Made by a program: the position numbers and the translations under genes
Source: CAZNAQ01 sp964585585
GTDB taxonomy: Bacteria; Patescibacteriota; Patescibacteriia; Patescibacteriales; JAGXOH01
Direction of reading: 5' to 3'
Assembly: GCA_964585585.1 (NCBI GenBank)
Contig: CAZPEL010000010.1
Span: 1 to 26,656 of the forward strand
Length of the DNA stretch: 26,656 nucleotides
Shown: one piece after another, positions 6,327-13,919 of the stretch
How positions within the stretch are numbered: position 1 is the stretch's first letter
How the letters are laid out: each line of letters begins with the position of its first letter
The notes under the pieces: model-generated
Database searches by the model: none
The model's input: the letters and a program-made list of their open reading frames with translations, nothing else
Told to the model about the DNA's origin: nothing

Positions 6327-8771
6327 ATGTTTTTATCCTACAATTGGTTACAAGATTTAGTAAAATTACCGCAATCGGCTACGCCGGAAAAACTTGGTGA
6401 TGACCTGACCATGCACACGGTGGAAATAGACGGAGTGGAGCCGCAAGCTCAAAAGTTCCGGAATGTGGTTATGGGTCAAGTTTTGGCCGTGGAACCTCAT
6501 CCGAACGCGGATAGGTTGCAGTTGTCTCAAGTGGATACCGGTGATAAAGAGGTCCGGCGGATAGTCTGCGGCGCTTCTAATTTAAAGCAGGGACAGACAG
6601 TGGCCGTGGCCTTGCCCGGGGCGGTATTGGCCGACGGAACCGAGATCAAAGAAACTCAGGTCAGGGGTGAAGCTTCCCAGGGCATGATATGCGCCGAGGA
6701 TGAGCTGGGCCTGGGAGAAGGTCATGACGGGATCATGGTCTTTGAGGAAAAAAAGGCCAAGCCGGGCCAAGCTTTGGCGGAATATTTAGAATTAGACGAT
6801 ATTTTGTTTGAAGTGGATAACAAGTCCATTACTAATCGTCCGGACTTGTGGGGCCATGCCGGTATTGCCAGAGAGATAGCTTGTTTTTTAAATACCAAGA
6901 ACACTAAACTTTTTAAGCAAATAGTTGAGGCCGAATTGGCCAAGTCCGAAACCGGGGATATCGAGGTTAAGGTGGATAATTTTGATCTCTGTCCCAGGTA
7001 TATGGCTTTAAAGGTGGACAATATCAAGGTAGAGGAGTCTCCTAAATGGATGCAGGAGAGATTGTCCGCGGTCGGAATCAGGCCTATTAACAATATAGTA
7101 GATGTTACTAATTATGTAATGTTGGAATTGGGTCAGCCCATGCATGCTTTTGACGGAGAGAAAGTGAAAAAAATAGTGGTTCGGGAGACCAAGGCCGGAG
7201 AGGCCATAACCACCCTAGATGGAGAGAAAAGGGATTTAGAAGAGGGGATTTTGGCTATAACCGACGGCGAGAATCCCATAGCTGTTGCCGGAGTAATGGG
7301 AGGCGAGAACAGCGAGATCAACGAGGATACTACTTCCATTATTTTGGAATCAGCTAATTTTGAGTCCACTTTGATCAGAAAAACCTCTCAGAAATTGGGC
7401 TTGAGGACCGAATCCTCTATGAGGTTTGAAAAAAGCTTGGACCCCTGTTTGGCCGAATTGGGCTTGGCCCGGGCCAAGCAATTGTTGGAAAAGATCTGTT
7501 CCGGAGCTCGGATTTCCGGTGAAGCCGTGGATATTTATGATACCGAGAAGGAGAATTTTGGATTTAGTAAGGGGCCGATAGAGCTTGGCCTGGAATGGCT
7601 TTCCCGGATGATCGGTCAAGAAATAGAAGAAGAAAAAATAATCGAAATATTAAAAAGTTTGGGTTTTGAAGTGGACCGGGGTTCCGAGGGCAATTTAAGC
7701 GTTTCCGTGCCCAGTTGGAGGGCTACCAAGGATATTTCCATTAAAGAAGACCTGGTCGAGGAGGTGGCCCGGATCTACGGTTACGAGAATATAGAACCCC
7801 AACCGGCCGCTGTGGACCTGGAAAAGCCCCTGTCCAACAAGAACAGAGAGTTGGAAAGAAGAGTAAAAAATATTTTAAGCGAGGGGGCGACAATGACCGA
7901 AGTCTATAATTATTCTTTTGTCGGCGAGGACAAGCTAAAAAAGATAGGACTTGATCCGACCGATTATATTCGGCTGGCTAATCCTTTTTCCTCCCAGCAC
8001 GCTCTACTCAGGCAGAACTTGGTTCCCAACCTTTTGGAGAATATCAGACTTAACCAGCCCAATTATTCCCGGATCAGTATTTTTGAGGTCGGGGAGATAT
8101 ATTTGAATATTGACGGCGAAGTAAGCAAGGACCCGCAAAGCGGAGAAACCCTGCCCTACCAAGAGAAGAGATTGGCCTTGATGGAGGCCGGAGATGGCAA
8201 AGATGATGTTTTTTTCCGTATCAAGGGAAAAGTGGAGCATCTTTTGGCTCATTTTGACCTCGAGGTGGAATACGCTCCCGGCGAGACTCCGTCGGCCTGG
8301 GTTCGGGACGATGTTTTTGCCCACATTACAGTCCAAGGAAAAATAATAGGTGTGGTGGGCCAAGTGGACAAAAAGGTTTTAAAGAATTTGGGCATCAAAA
8401 AAGAAGTGGCCGCGGCAGAGATCAACTGGCCCCAGTTTTATGAGGTTACGGCCGCCCAGCCGGAAAAACAATACCAATCCCAGCCCAGATACCCGGCCTT
8501 GGTAAGGGATCTGGCATTTGTGGTTGATGCTAAAATATTGTATAATGATATCAAAGAAGAAATAGAGAATTTTCAGGAGTTAATAGAAAAAGTGGAGCTT
8601 TTTGATGTTTATCAGGGTGAGAAATTGGGTAAGAACAAAAAGAGTCTGGCCTTCCATGTTAGCTATCGGTCTTTGGAAAAGACTTTGACCTCGGAAGAGG
8701 CGGAGCAGGTGCAAACAGATCTGATAAAAAGATTGGAGGATAAGTTCCAGGCCCAGATCAGGGATTTTTAG
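6327..8771 (+). CDS. pheT: Phenylalanine--tRNA ligase beta subunit
   Basis: Tetramer partner of PheS, carrying the tRNA-binding and editing functions. 814 residues, full length. Domain order: N-terminal segment; EMAP/OB-type tRNA-binding domain (about 40-150, with VEPHPNADRLQ and GEASQGMICAEDELGLG); B3/B4 editing domain (about 215-385, with NNIVDVTNYVMLELGQPMHAFD and AGVMGG); B5 domain (about 405-475); core catalytic-like fold (about 490-700, with EDLVEEVARIYGYENI at its start); and the C-terminal ferredoxin-fold anticodon-binding domain (about 722-814, starting QPRYPALVRDLAFVVD). No SD is seen before the ATG; the space holds an octamer hairpin. Confidence 0.98.
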   Translation: MFLSYNWLQDLVKLPQSATPEKLGDDLTMHTVEIDGVEPQAQKFRNVVMGQVLAVEPHPNADRLQLSQVDTGDKEVRRIVCGASNLKQGQTVAVALPGAVLADGTEIKETQVRGEASQGMICAEDELGLGEGHDGIMVFEEKKAKPGQALAEYLELDDILFEVDNKSITNRPDLWGHAGIAREIACFLNTKNTKLFKQIVEAELAKSETGDIEVKVDNFDLCPRYMALKVDNIKVEESPKWMQERLSAVGIRPINNIVDVTNYVMLELGQPMHAFDGEKVKKIVVRETKAGEAITTLDGEKRDLEEGILAITDGENPIAVAGVMGGENSEINEDTTSIILESANFESTLIRKTSQKLGLRTESSMRFEKSLDPCLAELGLARAKQLLEKICSGARISGEAVDIYDTEKENFGFSKGPIELGLEWLSRMIGQEIEEEKIIEILKSLGFEVDRGSEGNLSVSVPSWRATKDISIKEDLVEEVARIYGYENIEPQPAAVDLEKPLSNKNRELERRVKNILSEGATMTEVYNYSFVGEDKLKKIGLDPTDYIRLANPFSSQHALLRQNLVPNLLENIRLNQPNYSRISIFEVGEIYLNIDGEVSKDPQSGETLPYQEKRLALMEAGDGKDDVFFRIKGKVEHLLAHFDLEVEYAPGETPSAWVRDDVFAHITVQGKIIGVVGQVDKKVLKNLGIKKEVAAAEINWPQFYEVTAAQPEKQYQSQPRYPALVRDLAFVVDAKILYNDIKEEIENFQELIEKVELFDVYQGEKLGKNKKSLAFHVSYRSLEKTLTSEEAEQVQTDLIKRLEDKFQAQIRDF

Positions 8772-8788
8772 AAAATCATTCTCGTTCC

Positions 8789-9103
8789 ATGAAGGAGGTG
8801 AAAAAGATAAAAAAGATACCCACTGCCAACTTGTTGGCTTTTATTTATTCCATAGTGGGATTTGTTTTCGGAGTGGGTTTTTATTCCTTTTTTGTGATCA
8901 GCGCTATAGTGCACGATCATGTACGCGGGGCCTTAAGTGATTTTGTATTGGTTAATATTATGTTCACTATTCTTTTGGGCTTGGTCGTGGCCTTTTTCAC
9001 CGGACTTTTGGGGTGGCTGTTGGGATTTATTTTTTCCTTGTTGTATAATTTATTTGCTGACAAGGTCCATGGGGCCCAACTGCACCTTGAAGATAAAAAT
9101 TAA
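8789..9103 (+). CDS. Small two-TM protein, DUF3566-like
   Basis: 104 residues. A basic N-terminus (KEVKKIKKIP) is followed by a first membrane segment (about 14-37) and a second long Gly-rich one (about 53-83). The ending LLYNLFADKVHGAQLHLED resembles the tail of DUF3566-type small transmembrane proteins (LYNLVA-x-x-x-GG-I). Function unknown. It follows pheT by 17 bases, so it is probably in the same transcript. An AAGGAGGTGA sequence lies just inside the ORF after the ATG, where it cannot serve this start. The family link is tentative. Confidence 0.7.
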   Translation: MKEVKKIKKIPTANLLAFIYSIVGFVFGVGFYSFFVISAIVHDHVRGALSDFVLVNIMFTILLGLVVAFFTGLLGWLLGFIFSLLYNLFADKVHGAQLHLEDKN

Positions 9104-9111
9104 TTCAATAT

Positions 9112-9450
9112 ATGAATTTTATCAGTTCCAGCCAGGATATAATGTATTTGGTCATAGCGGTCTGCGTGGCCGTGTTTACCTTTTTTATCTGTTGGATACT
9201 TTATTATACCGTTTTTTCTATTCGGAATCTTTTTAAAATAACTAAAGAGGCCCGGGAGTCGGTGGATAAATTGCACAAGATCCTGGCCAATTTAAAAGAA
9301 AAATTAGATTCAACTTTTTCTTATATTTATTTGGTCGAAGAGGGAGTGAAAAAACTCTCCGACCTCATCAGCGACCACAAGAAAAAGACCTCTTCTTCCA
9401 AGACCAAGAAAAAAAGCTCTTCCACTAAAAAGAGCTATCCCAAAAAATAG
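9112..9450 (+). CDS. Single-TM coiled-coil protein with Lys/Ser tail
   Basis: 112 residues. One N-terminal membrane segment (about 10-34), a helical coiled-coil stretch (about 35-90, with heptad-like spacing in KEARESVDKLHKILANLKEKL), then a low-complexity tail of Lys, Ser and Thr (about 90-112). The layout resembles DUF948-type membrane-anchored helical proteins, but I cannot assign a family. The highly basic tail could contact nucleic acid or acidic polymers; this is inference. It starts eight bases after the preceding gene and ends before a strong terminator, so it is the last gene of the run. Confidence 0.7.
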   Translation: MNFISSSQDIMYLVIAVCVAVFTFFICWILYYTVFSIRNLFKITKEARESVDKLHKILANLKEKLDSTFSYIYLVEEGVKKLSDLISDHKKKTSSSKTKKKSSSTKKSYPKK

Positions 9451-9455
9451 GGAAG

Positions 9456-9533
9456 AAGCAAGTATTGAGTATTAAGAATCAAGCGGGACCCTGTGGCCGC
9501 TTGTTTTTTGTTTCGTGATTCTTGCTTCTTTTT
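9456..9533. terminator. Nested hairpin terminator between convergent genes
   Basis: Inner stem CAAGCGG/CCGCTTG (about 9480-9506) followed by a U-rich run, within an outer stem formed by GAAGCAAG plus AAGAATCA upstream and TGATTCTT plus CTTGCTTC downstream, then a second U-rich run. It ends the plus-strand pheS-pheT run and faces topA, so it may work in both directions. Confidence 0.85.
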
Positions 9534-11783
9534 TTATTCTTCTTTTTTGTGCCCGCATTCCTTGTTGCTGCATTTGGAGCCGTTTTTCTGGGATATCATC
9601 AGAGAGCCGCACTCCGGGCATTTTTCTCCGGTGGGTTTGCTCCAATAAGCGTTCTTGCAGTCCGGGTAATTGTCGCAAGCGTAGAAGACTCCGCGCTTGC
9701 TTCTTTTTTGTACGATCTCGCCCTGGCCGCACTTGGGGCATTTGATCCCGGTGGAGTTCTTGTTTTCTTCAATGGCCTTGATGTTTTTGCATTTGGGGTA
9801 GCCGGAGCAGGCCAAAAAGGGTCCGTATTTGCCGTTTTTGATGACCATGGCCGAGCCGCATTTGTCACAGGTTTCGTTTTTGTACTTTTCCTCTAATTTT
9901 TTGATCTCTTCATCCTTTTCCTGTTTTTCCCCGTTTTCATTCAAGGGTTTGATGTTTTTGCAGTCGGGAAAGCCGCTGCAAGCCAAAAATTTGCCGAAAC
10001 GGCCGGTTTTGACGACCATTTCCGACCCGCATTTGTCGCAGGTCTCGTTGGATTTTTCTTCCGGCATAATGTCTTGTTTGTTTAGTTCTTGATATTTTTG
10101 TTCCAAATTTTGGTGGAAGGGTTCATAGAATTCCTTGACCACCGGTTGCCATTCCTTGCCTTCCTCGGCTATTTTATCCAGATCCTCCTCCATTTGGGCG
10201 GTAAACTGGTAATCCACTATTCTGGGAAAGTGATTGACCAAAAGATCATTGACCACATAAGCAATGTCAGTCGGAGCCAGTTTTTTGTTGTCATCCCGGT
10301 TAACATAATTTCTGGTAATAATAGTGGAAATAGTCGGAGAATAAGTAGACGGACGGCCGATACCGTATTTTTCCAGTTCTTTTACCAGTCCGGCGTCGGA
10401 ATATCTGCCCGGGGGTTTAGTAAAATGTTGTTCACTGCTTAGATCGGATAAATTCAAATCTTCTTTTTCTTTTAGGTCGGGAAGTTCCAGTTCTTTGCTT
10501 TTTTCCGGATATATTTTTAAAAATCCCGGAAATTTCAGGATCTGTCCGGTGGCCCGGAACTGGTATGGAGTTTGGTCGGCGTCAATATCCACGGTAGTGG
10601 TGTCCATTACGGCCGGAGGCATTTGTCCGGCTACCGTTCTCTGCCAGATAAGTTGATATAATTTGAATTGTTGAGGGTTTAAAGAACCCCTAATGCTTTC
10701 CGGGTTTCGGTTGACATCAGTGGGCCGGATAGCTTCGTGTGCTTCTTGGGCTCCTTTGGATTTGGTCTTGAATCTTCTGGGAGAAGACAGGGAATAATCC
10801 TTGCCCAGATCTTTTTCCAAATATTTTTTAGTGTCTTGCAGGAACTTTTCCGCCAAGTTGACCGAGTCGGTTCTCATATAGGTGATCAAACCTACTTGAC
10901 CTTCCCCGCTTATATTCACACCTTCATAAAGTTGCTGGGCGGTCATCATGGTCTGTTTGGCGCTAAAACCGAACCAGCGGTTGGCTGTTTGTTGCAGAGT
11001 GGAAGTGATAAAAGGGGCGGGTGGATTCTTTTTGCTTTCTTTTTTTTCTACTTTAGCTACGGAATAAGAAGCGTTTTTTAGGTCGGTCAGTATTTGATCC
11101 GCTTGCTCTTTATTTTTTATATAAAGTTTGTTTATGGTTTTACCTTCTATTTTATTCAACTTGGCGGTAATTTGAGACCCCGCGGAGTTTTTACCGGCAA
11201 AAACTCCGGTAATGCTCCAATATTCCTGGGGGTCGAAGGCCAGGATCTCCCTTTCCCTTTCCACTATTAATCTTACCGCCACACTCTGCACTCTTCCGGC
11301 GGACAGTCCTTTTACTACTTTTTTCCATAAAAAGGGAGACAATTCATAACCAACCAGACGATCCAAGATCCTTCTGGCTTGCTGGGCTTTCACCAGGTTC
11401 ATGTCCACTTCTCTGGGGGCCTCCAAAGCTTTGTTTATAGCTTCTTCCGTTATTTCATGAAAAACTATCCTTTTGGTTTTTTCCGGCGGAAGTTCAAGGG
11501 CCTTGGTCAGATGCCAGGCGATAGCTTCCCCTTCTCGATCTTCATCGCTGGCCAGGATCACATTCTCCGCTTTTTCCGATTCTTTTTTTAGGTTATTTAC
11601 GGTCTTTCTGGCCTTGGTGGGTATGATATATTGGGGCTCGAATTCGTTTTCCGTATCAATACCCATTTTGCTTTTGGGTAAGTCTCGGATATGACCAAAA
11701 GAGGATTGGACTTTGAATTTGTTCCCCAAAAATTTATTTATGGTCTTGGCCTTAGTCGGAGATTCCACAATAATTAGCTCCAT
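9534..11783 (-). CDS. topA: DNA topoisomerase I (type IA)
   Basis: Relaxes negative supercoils through a transient 5'-phosphotyrosine DNA break. 749 residues from the preferred ATG, which gives the canonical start MELIIVESPTKAK; a TTG three codons upstream is possible but less likely. TOPRIM domain (about 1-120, with SPTKAKTI, ASDEDREGEAIAW), the catalytic tyrosine in GLITYMRTDS (about residue 302), then four C-terminal Cys4 zinc fingers (from residue 582): three of the long topoisomerase type (CDKCG or CPKCG with a CSGFPDC-like second half) and a shorter last one. It lies downstream of dprA, a common arrangement in bacteria, with its own candidate promoter in the 197-base gap. Confidence 0.97.
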   Translation of the reverse strand: MELIIVESPTKAKTINKFLGNKFKVQSSFGHIRDLPKSKMGIDTENEFEPQYIIPTKARKTVNNLKKESEKAENVILASDEDREGEAIAWHLTKALELPPEKTKRIVFHEITEEAINKALEAPREVDMNLVKAQQARRILDRLVGYELSPFLWKKVVKGLSAGRVQSVAVRLIVEREREILAFDPQEYWSITGVFAGKNSAGSQITAKLNKIEGKTINKLYIKNKEQADQILTDLKNASYSVAKVEKKESKKNPPAPFITSTLQQTANRWFGFSAKQTMMTAQQLYEGVNISGEGQVGLITYMRTDSVNLAEKFLQDTKKYLEKDLGKDYSLSSPRRFKTKSKGAQEAHEAIRPTDVNRNPESIRGSLNPQQFKLYQLIWQRTVAGQMPPAVMDTTTVDIDADQTPYQFRATGQILKFPGFLKIYPEKSKELELPDLKEKEDLNLSDLSSEQHFTKPPGRYSDAGLVKELEKYGIGRPSTYSPTISTIITRNYVNRDDNKKLAPTDIAYVVNDLLVNHFPRIVDYQFTAQMEEDLDKIAEEGKEWQPVVKEFYEPFHQNLEQKYQELNKQDIMPEEKSNETCDKCGSEMVVKTGRFGKFLACSGFPDCKNIKPLNENGEKQEKDEEIKKLEEKYKNETCDKCGSAMVIKNGKYGPFLACSGYPKCKNIKAIEENKNSTGIKCPKCGQGEIVQKRSKRGVFYACDNYPDCKNAYWSKPTGEKCPECGSLMISQKNGSKCSNKECGHKKEE

Positions 11784-11871
11784 AATTTTCAAGTGATTAG
11801 TTTTTAAATAAAGTTCGTTTTTAAAATAGTATTAATTTCGACTGGTCTTATGGCAGCGTTTTATCTTGATC

Positions 11872-11937
11872 TGTGTTTCTTTATGTTCTTGTGTTTTTAT
11901 GTTTTCTTGTTTTCATGTTCTAGTATTTTCGCGTTTC
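11872..11937 (+). repeat. Octamer array between topA and dprA
   Basis: Eight near-contiguous octamers of the NNTGTTTT type (for example TATGTTCT, TGTGTTTT, TATGTTTT, CTTGTTTT, CATGTTCT, AGTATTTT), with the same CATGTTCTAGT junction as the arrays at 5451 and 18121. It lies in the likely 5' leader of topA, read as its complement. Confidence 0.85.
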
Positions 11938-11942
11938 ATTCC

Positions 11943-11972
11943 ACTATAGCATATTTGCTGCATTTTTCTAAA
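11943..11972 (-). promoter_or_regulatory. Candidate promoter for topA
   Basis: On the minus strand an extended -10, TGCTATAGT (11951-11943), stands about 160 bases before the topA ATG. The -35 region is weak (TTTAGA, 11972-11967). If real, the transcript would carry the octamer array in its leader. Confidence 0.4.
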
Positions 11973-11980
11973 TCCGAATT

Positions 11981-13096
11981 TTAATCTACTTTAATGAATT
12001 TCATTCCTCCGACATTGCGGGTTAAGCCCCTGATCTCCATTTGGGCCAGCTTGGTATTCAGGGTAGTTATATCCAGGCCGCTGAGCTTGACCAGGTATTC
12101 GACATGAAGAGGGGAATATCCCAGGCAGGAGAATATCTTTTTTTCTTGCTTGTCCTTAAAACTAGGTCCGCGATTATTATTTGTAGAGGATTTTTCCTTA
12201 ACAGTCAAATTCAAAATAGAAGCTATATCTTCGGAGTTTAAGATGGCCTGGGCTCCTTTGCGGATCAGGGCATTGGTTCCCCGGGACGGAGGAGAAAAAA
12301 TGTTTCCGGGCAGAGCCATTATATCTCGGTTTTGTTCCAGGGCGAAATTCGCGGTTATCAAAGCTCCGGATCTGGTCTCCGCCTCCACCACCAGAATCGC
12401 TTGGCTTAATCCGGCTATGATCCGGTTTCTTTGCGGAAAATGATGTTTAAGGGCCGGGGTTTCCGGAGGAAATTCTGATATCAGGTTGCCGCCGGACTCC
12501 AATATTTGGCGGGCCAGGCCTTGGTTTTGGGGTGGAAATATGGTTTTTTCATCCAGGCCGCAGCCCAGCACCGCCATGGTATCGGCCTTTTGGGAAACAG
12601 CGGTTCGGTGGGCCTGGGCGTCTATACCCAGGGCCAGACCACTGGTGATGCTTATTTCTTCCTGATAATTGTTCAGTAAAGGAGGCAAGAGATTTTCCAA
12701 GGCCTGGATACCATAGTCCGAATTTTTCCGGGATCCTACCACCGCCAAGCTGATTTTTTGGCTTGCGGGAATTTTTCCTTTATAATAAAGAATAACCGGG
12801 GGATTGTATATCTCTCTTAAGAGTTCCGGGTAATCCGGATCTTGAAGCCCTAAAATTTGGATATTTTCTTGGTCCAATTTTTTTATTTCTTGATCCGGGT
12901 CCAAGCTCCTTTTAAAGTCGATAAAGTCTTCCGCTATTTTCTTTTCGATGCCGGCCTCTCGAAGTTCCCGGGTGCTGGCCCGGAAGGCCTTTTCGAAAGA
13001 AGAAAAATATCGGGCTAGCTTGTTTAAACGAACCGGACCTAATTGGCTTGATAAGTTAAGTAAATGGAGGTAAAGATTATCAGTGGAGATGGACAT
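11981..13096 (-). CDS. dprA: DNA-processing protein DprA
   Basis: Binds incoming single-stranded DNA and loads RecA during natural transformation. 371 residues. N-terminal SAM/HhH-like helical region (about 1-70), Rossmann-like DprA/Smf core (about 80-300) with the GSRKNSDYG motif (121-129), ITSGLALGIDAQAH (150-163), PPQNQGLARQI and FPQRNRIIAGLS, and a C-terminal winged-helix domain (about 310-371). No SD is visible before the ATG. The start codon abuts the -35 of a divergent plus-strand promoter (13098), so dprA mRNA must start inside or beyond the region encoding the structured RNA on the other strand. Identification is secure. Confidence 0.95.
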   Translation of the reverse strand: MSISTDNLYLHLLNLSSQLGPVRLNKLARYFSSFEKAFRASTRELREAGIEKKIAEDFIDFKRSLDPDQEIKKLDQENIQILGLQDPDYPELLREIYNPPVILYYKGKIPASQKISLAVVGSRKNSDYGIQALENLLPPLLNNYQEEISITSGLALGIDAQAHRTAVSQKADTMAVLGCGLDEKTIFPPQNQGLARQILESGGNLISEFPPETPALKHHFPQRNRIIAGLSQAILVVEAETRSGALITANFALEQNRDIMALPGNIFSPPSRGTNALIRKGAQAILNSEDIASILNLTVKEKSSTNNNRGPSFKDKQEKKIFSCLGYSPLHVEYLVKLSGLDITTLNTKLAQMEIRGLTRNVGGMKFIKVD

Positions 13097-13097
13097 A

Positions 13098-13126
13098 TTG
13101 ACAGGATAGTTAAATTGTGTTAATAT
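13098..13126 (+). promoter_or_regulatory. Consensus promoter for the structured RNA
   Basis: TTGACA (13098-13103), exactly 17 bases, then TAATAT (13121-13126). This is the strongest promoter match in the window. It points away from dprA and predicts a start near 13133, with no ORF of note following it before the 13273 terminator. Confidence 0.82.
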
Positions 13127-13132
13127 GAAAAG

Positions 13133-13318
13133 TTATTTTGAGTAATGGCCCTCAGGACAACTGCCTAGAAGTAGTTTACGGTTAAGCTTCCCTCCTGGCT
13201 TAATCGTAACTTTAAATAAGGTAATCCTTGGCTTCTAGGCAGTTGTTGTGGGGGTCATTTATTTTTTGGATAAAAAGAGCAATACCTGATTCTTCGGGTA
13301 TTGCTCTTTTGTTTTTTT
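13133..13318 (+). ncRNA. Structured small RNA candidate, about 185 nt
   Basis: A promoter and terminator bracket a strongly base-paired segment. Stem 1a pairs 13144-13154 with 13249-13259 (11 bp with two G-U). After a 2x2 internal loop, stem 1b pairs 13157-13171 with 13232-13246 (15 perfect bp). Above it, GTTTACGGTTAAGC (13174-13187) pairs with GCTTAATCGTAAC (13198-13210) around a C-rich apical loop TTCCCTCCTG (13188-13197). The 3' side of the internal bubble (13211-13231) contains a small AAGG/CCTT hairpin. Length and the stem-bubble-stem plan recall 6S RNA, but the bubble is very asymmetric and I see no diagnostic sequence, so no family is assigned. The C-rich loop is also typical of regulators that pair with SD sequences. 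Confidence 0.72.
13273..13318. terminator. Strong hairpin terminator of the structured RNA
   Basis: A 14-bp perfect stem, AAAAGAGCAATACC (13273-13286) with GGTATTGCTCTTTT (13297-13310), is followed by GTTTTTTT on the plus strand. The minus strand also reads a U-rich run after the stem, so it may also stop pth transcripts. Confidence 0.9.
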
Positions 13319-13366
13319 AGTCTGTTGGTTGAGAAAATAATGGAAGCGACATGGAGATATCTGTGT

Positions 13367-13915
13367 TTAGATCCCTATTTCTTCTCGGTCCAGTATTGCG
13401 GTAATGGTCTCCGAGAGGGTTTTTAGTTCTTCGGAAGAGAATTTTTGTAAGACAAAGTCGGCTGTATTGGTGGAATACGGGGAGGCAATACCCAAGCGAA
13501 TGCGTTTAAAATTTTTGGTTTTTAAATGATCTATTATGGATTGGACTCCCTTGTGGCCGGCACTTCCGGAATCAGTAGCCACCCGGTATTCGCCCAAGGG
13601 CAGGTCCTTATCGTCGTGGATCACTGTCAGCACCGAGCTCAGGTCGGAATCCTTTTTGATCAAGCCCAGTTTTCTGGGCAAAAGTTTATAATAAGCCAGG
13701 GCGGCTTGGACGGATATCCCGGAATTGTTCATCAGGGTCAGGGGTTTTAGCAGAATATCGCCCCGGATTTCACTGGTCAGGGCTTGGAATTTTTTTTGAC
13801 TCTGCCAGGAAGAGCGGTATTGTTCAGCTAAAGCATCCACCGCTATGAATCCGGCGTTGTGCCTGGTTTTTTCGTATTTTTTTCCGGGATTTCCCAGACC
13901 CGCTATGATCTGCAT
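13367..13915 (-). CDS. pth: Peptidyl-tRNA hydrolase
   Basis: Releases peptides from prematurely dropped peptidyl-tRNA so that the tRNA can be reused. 182 residues from the ATG at 13915, which gives the standard start MQIIAGLGNPGKKYEKTRHN; a further upstream in-frame ATG would add 15 residues overlapping der. Catalytic and binding motifs: GLGNPG and the His in TRHNAGF, LMNNSG, IHDDKDLPLG (conserved Asp) and GSAGHKGVQSI. The start is four bases after the der stop, so the two are probably co-transcribed. No SD is visible. A terminator lies between it and dprA. Confidence 0.96.
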   Translation of the reverse strand: MQIIAGLGNPGKKYEKTRHNAGFIAVDALAEQYRSSWQSQKKFQALTSEIRGDILLKPLTLMNNSGISVQAALAYYKLLPRKLGLIKKDSDLSSVLTVIHDDKDLPLGEYRVATDSGSAGHKGVQSIIDHLKTKNFKRIRLGIASPYSTNTADFVLQKFSSEELKTLSETITAILDREEIGI

Positions 13916-13919
13916 ATGT

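Noticed and set aside
13144..13259. Inverted repeat as an integron attC site or IS end
   Set aside because: There is no GTTRRRY/RYYYAAC pair in the right places, no transposase or integrase nearby, and the promoter and terminator fit an RNA gene better.
13133..13318. Structured RNA as a signal recognition particle RNA
   Set aside because: The conserved SRP apical GGAA loop and asymmetric AGCAG-type motif are absent on both strands.
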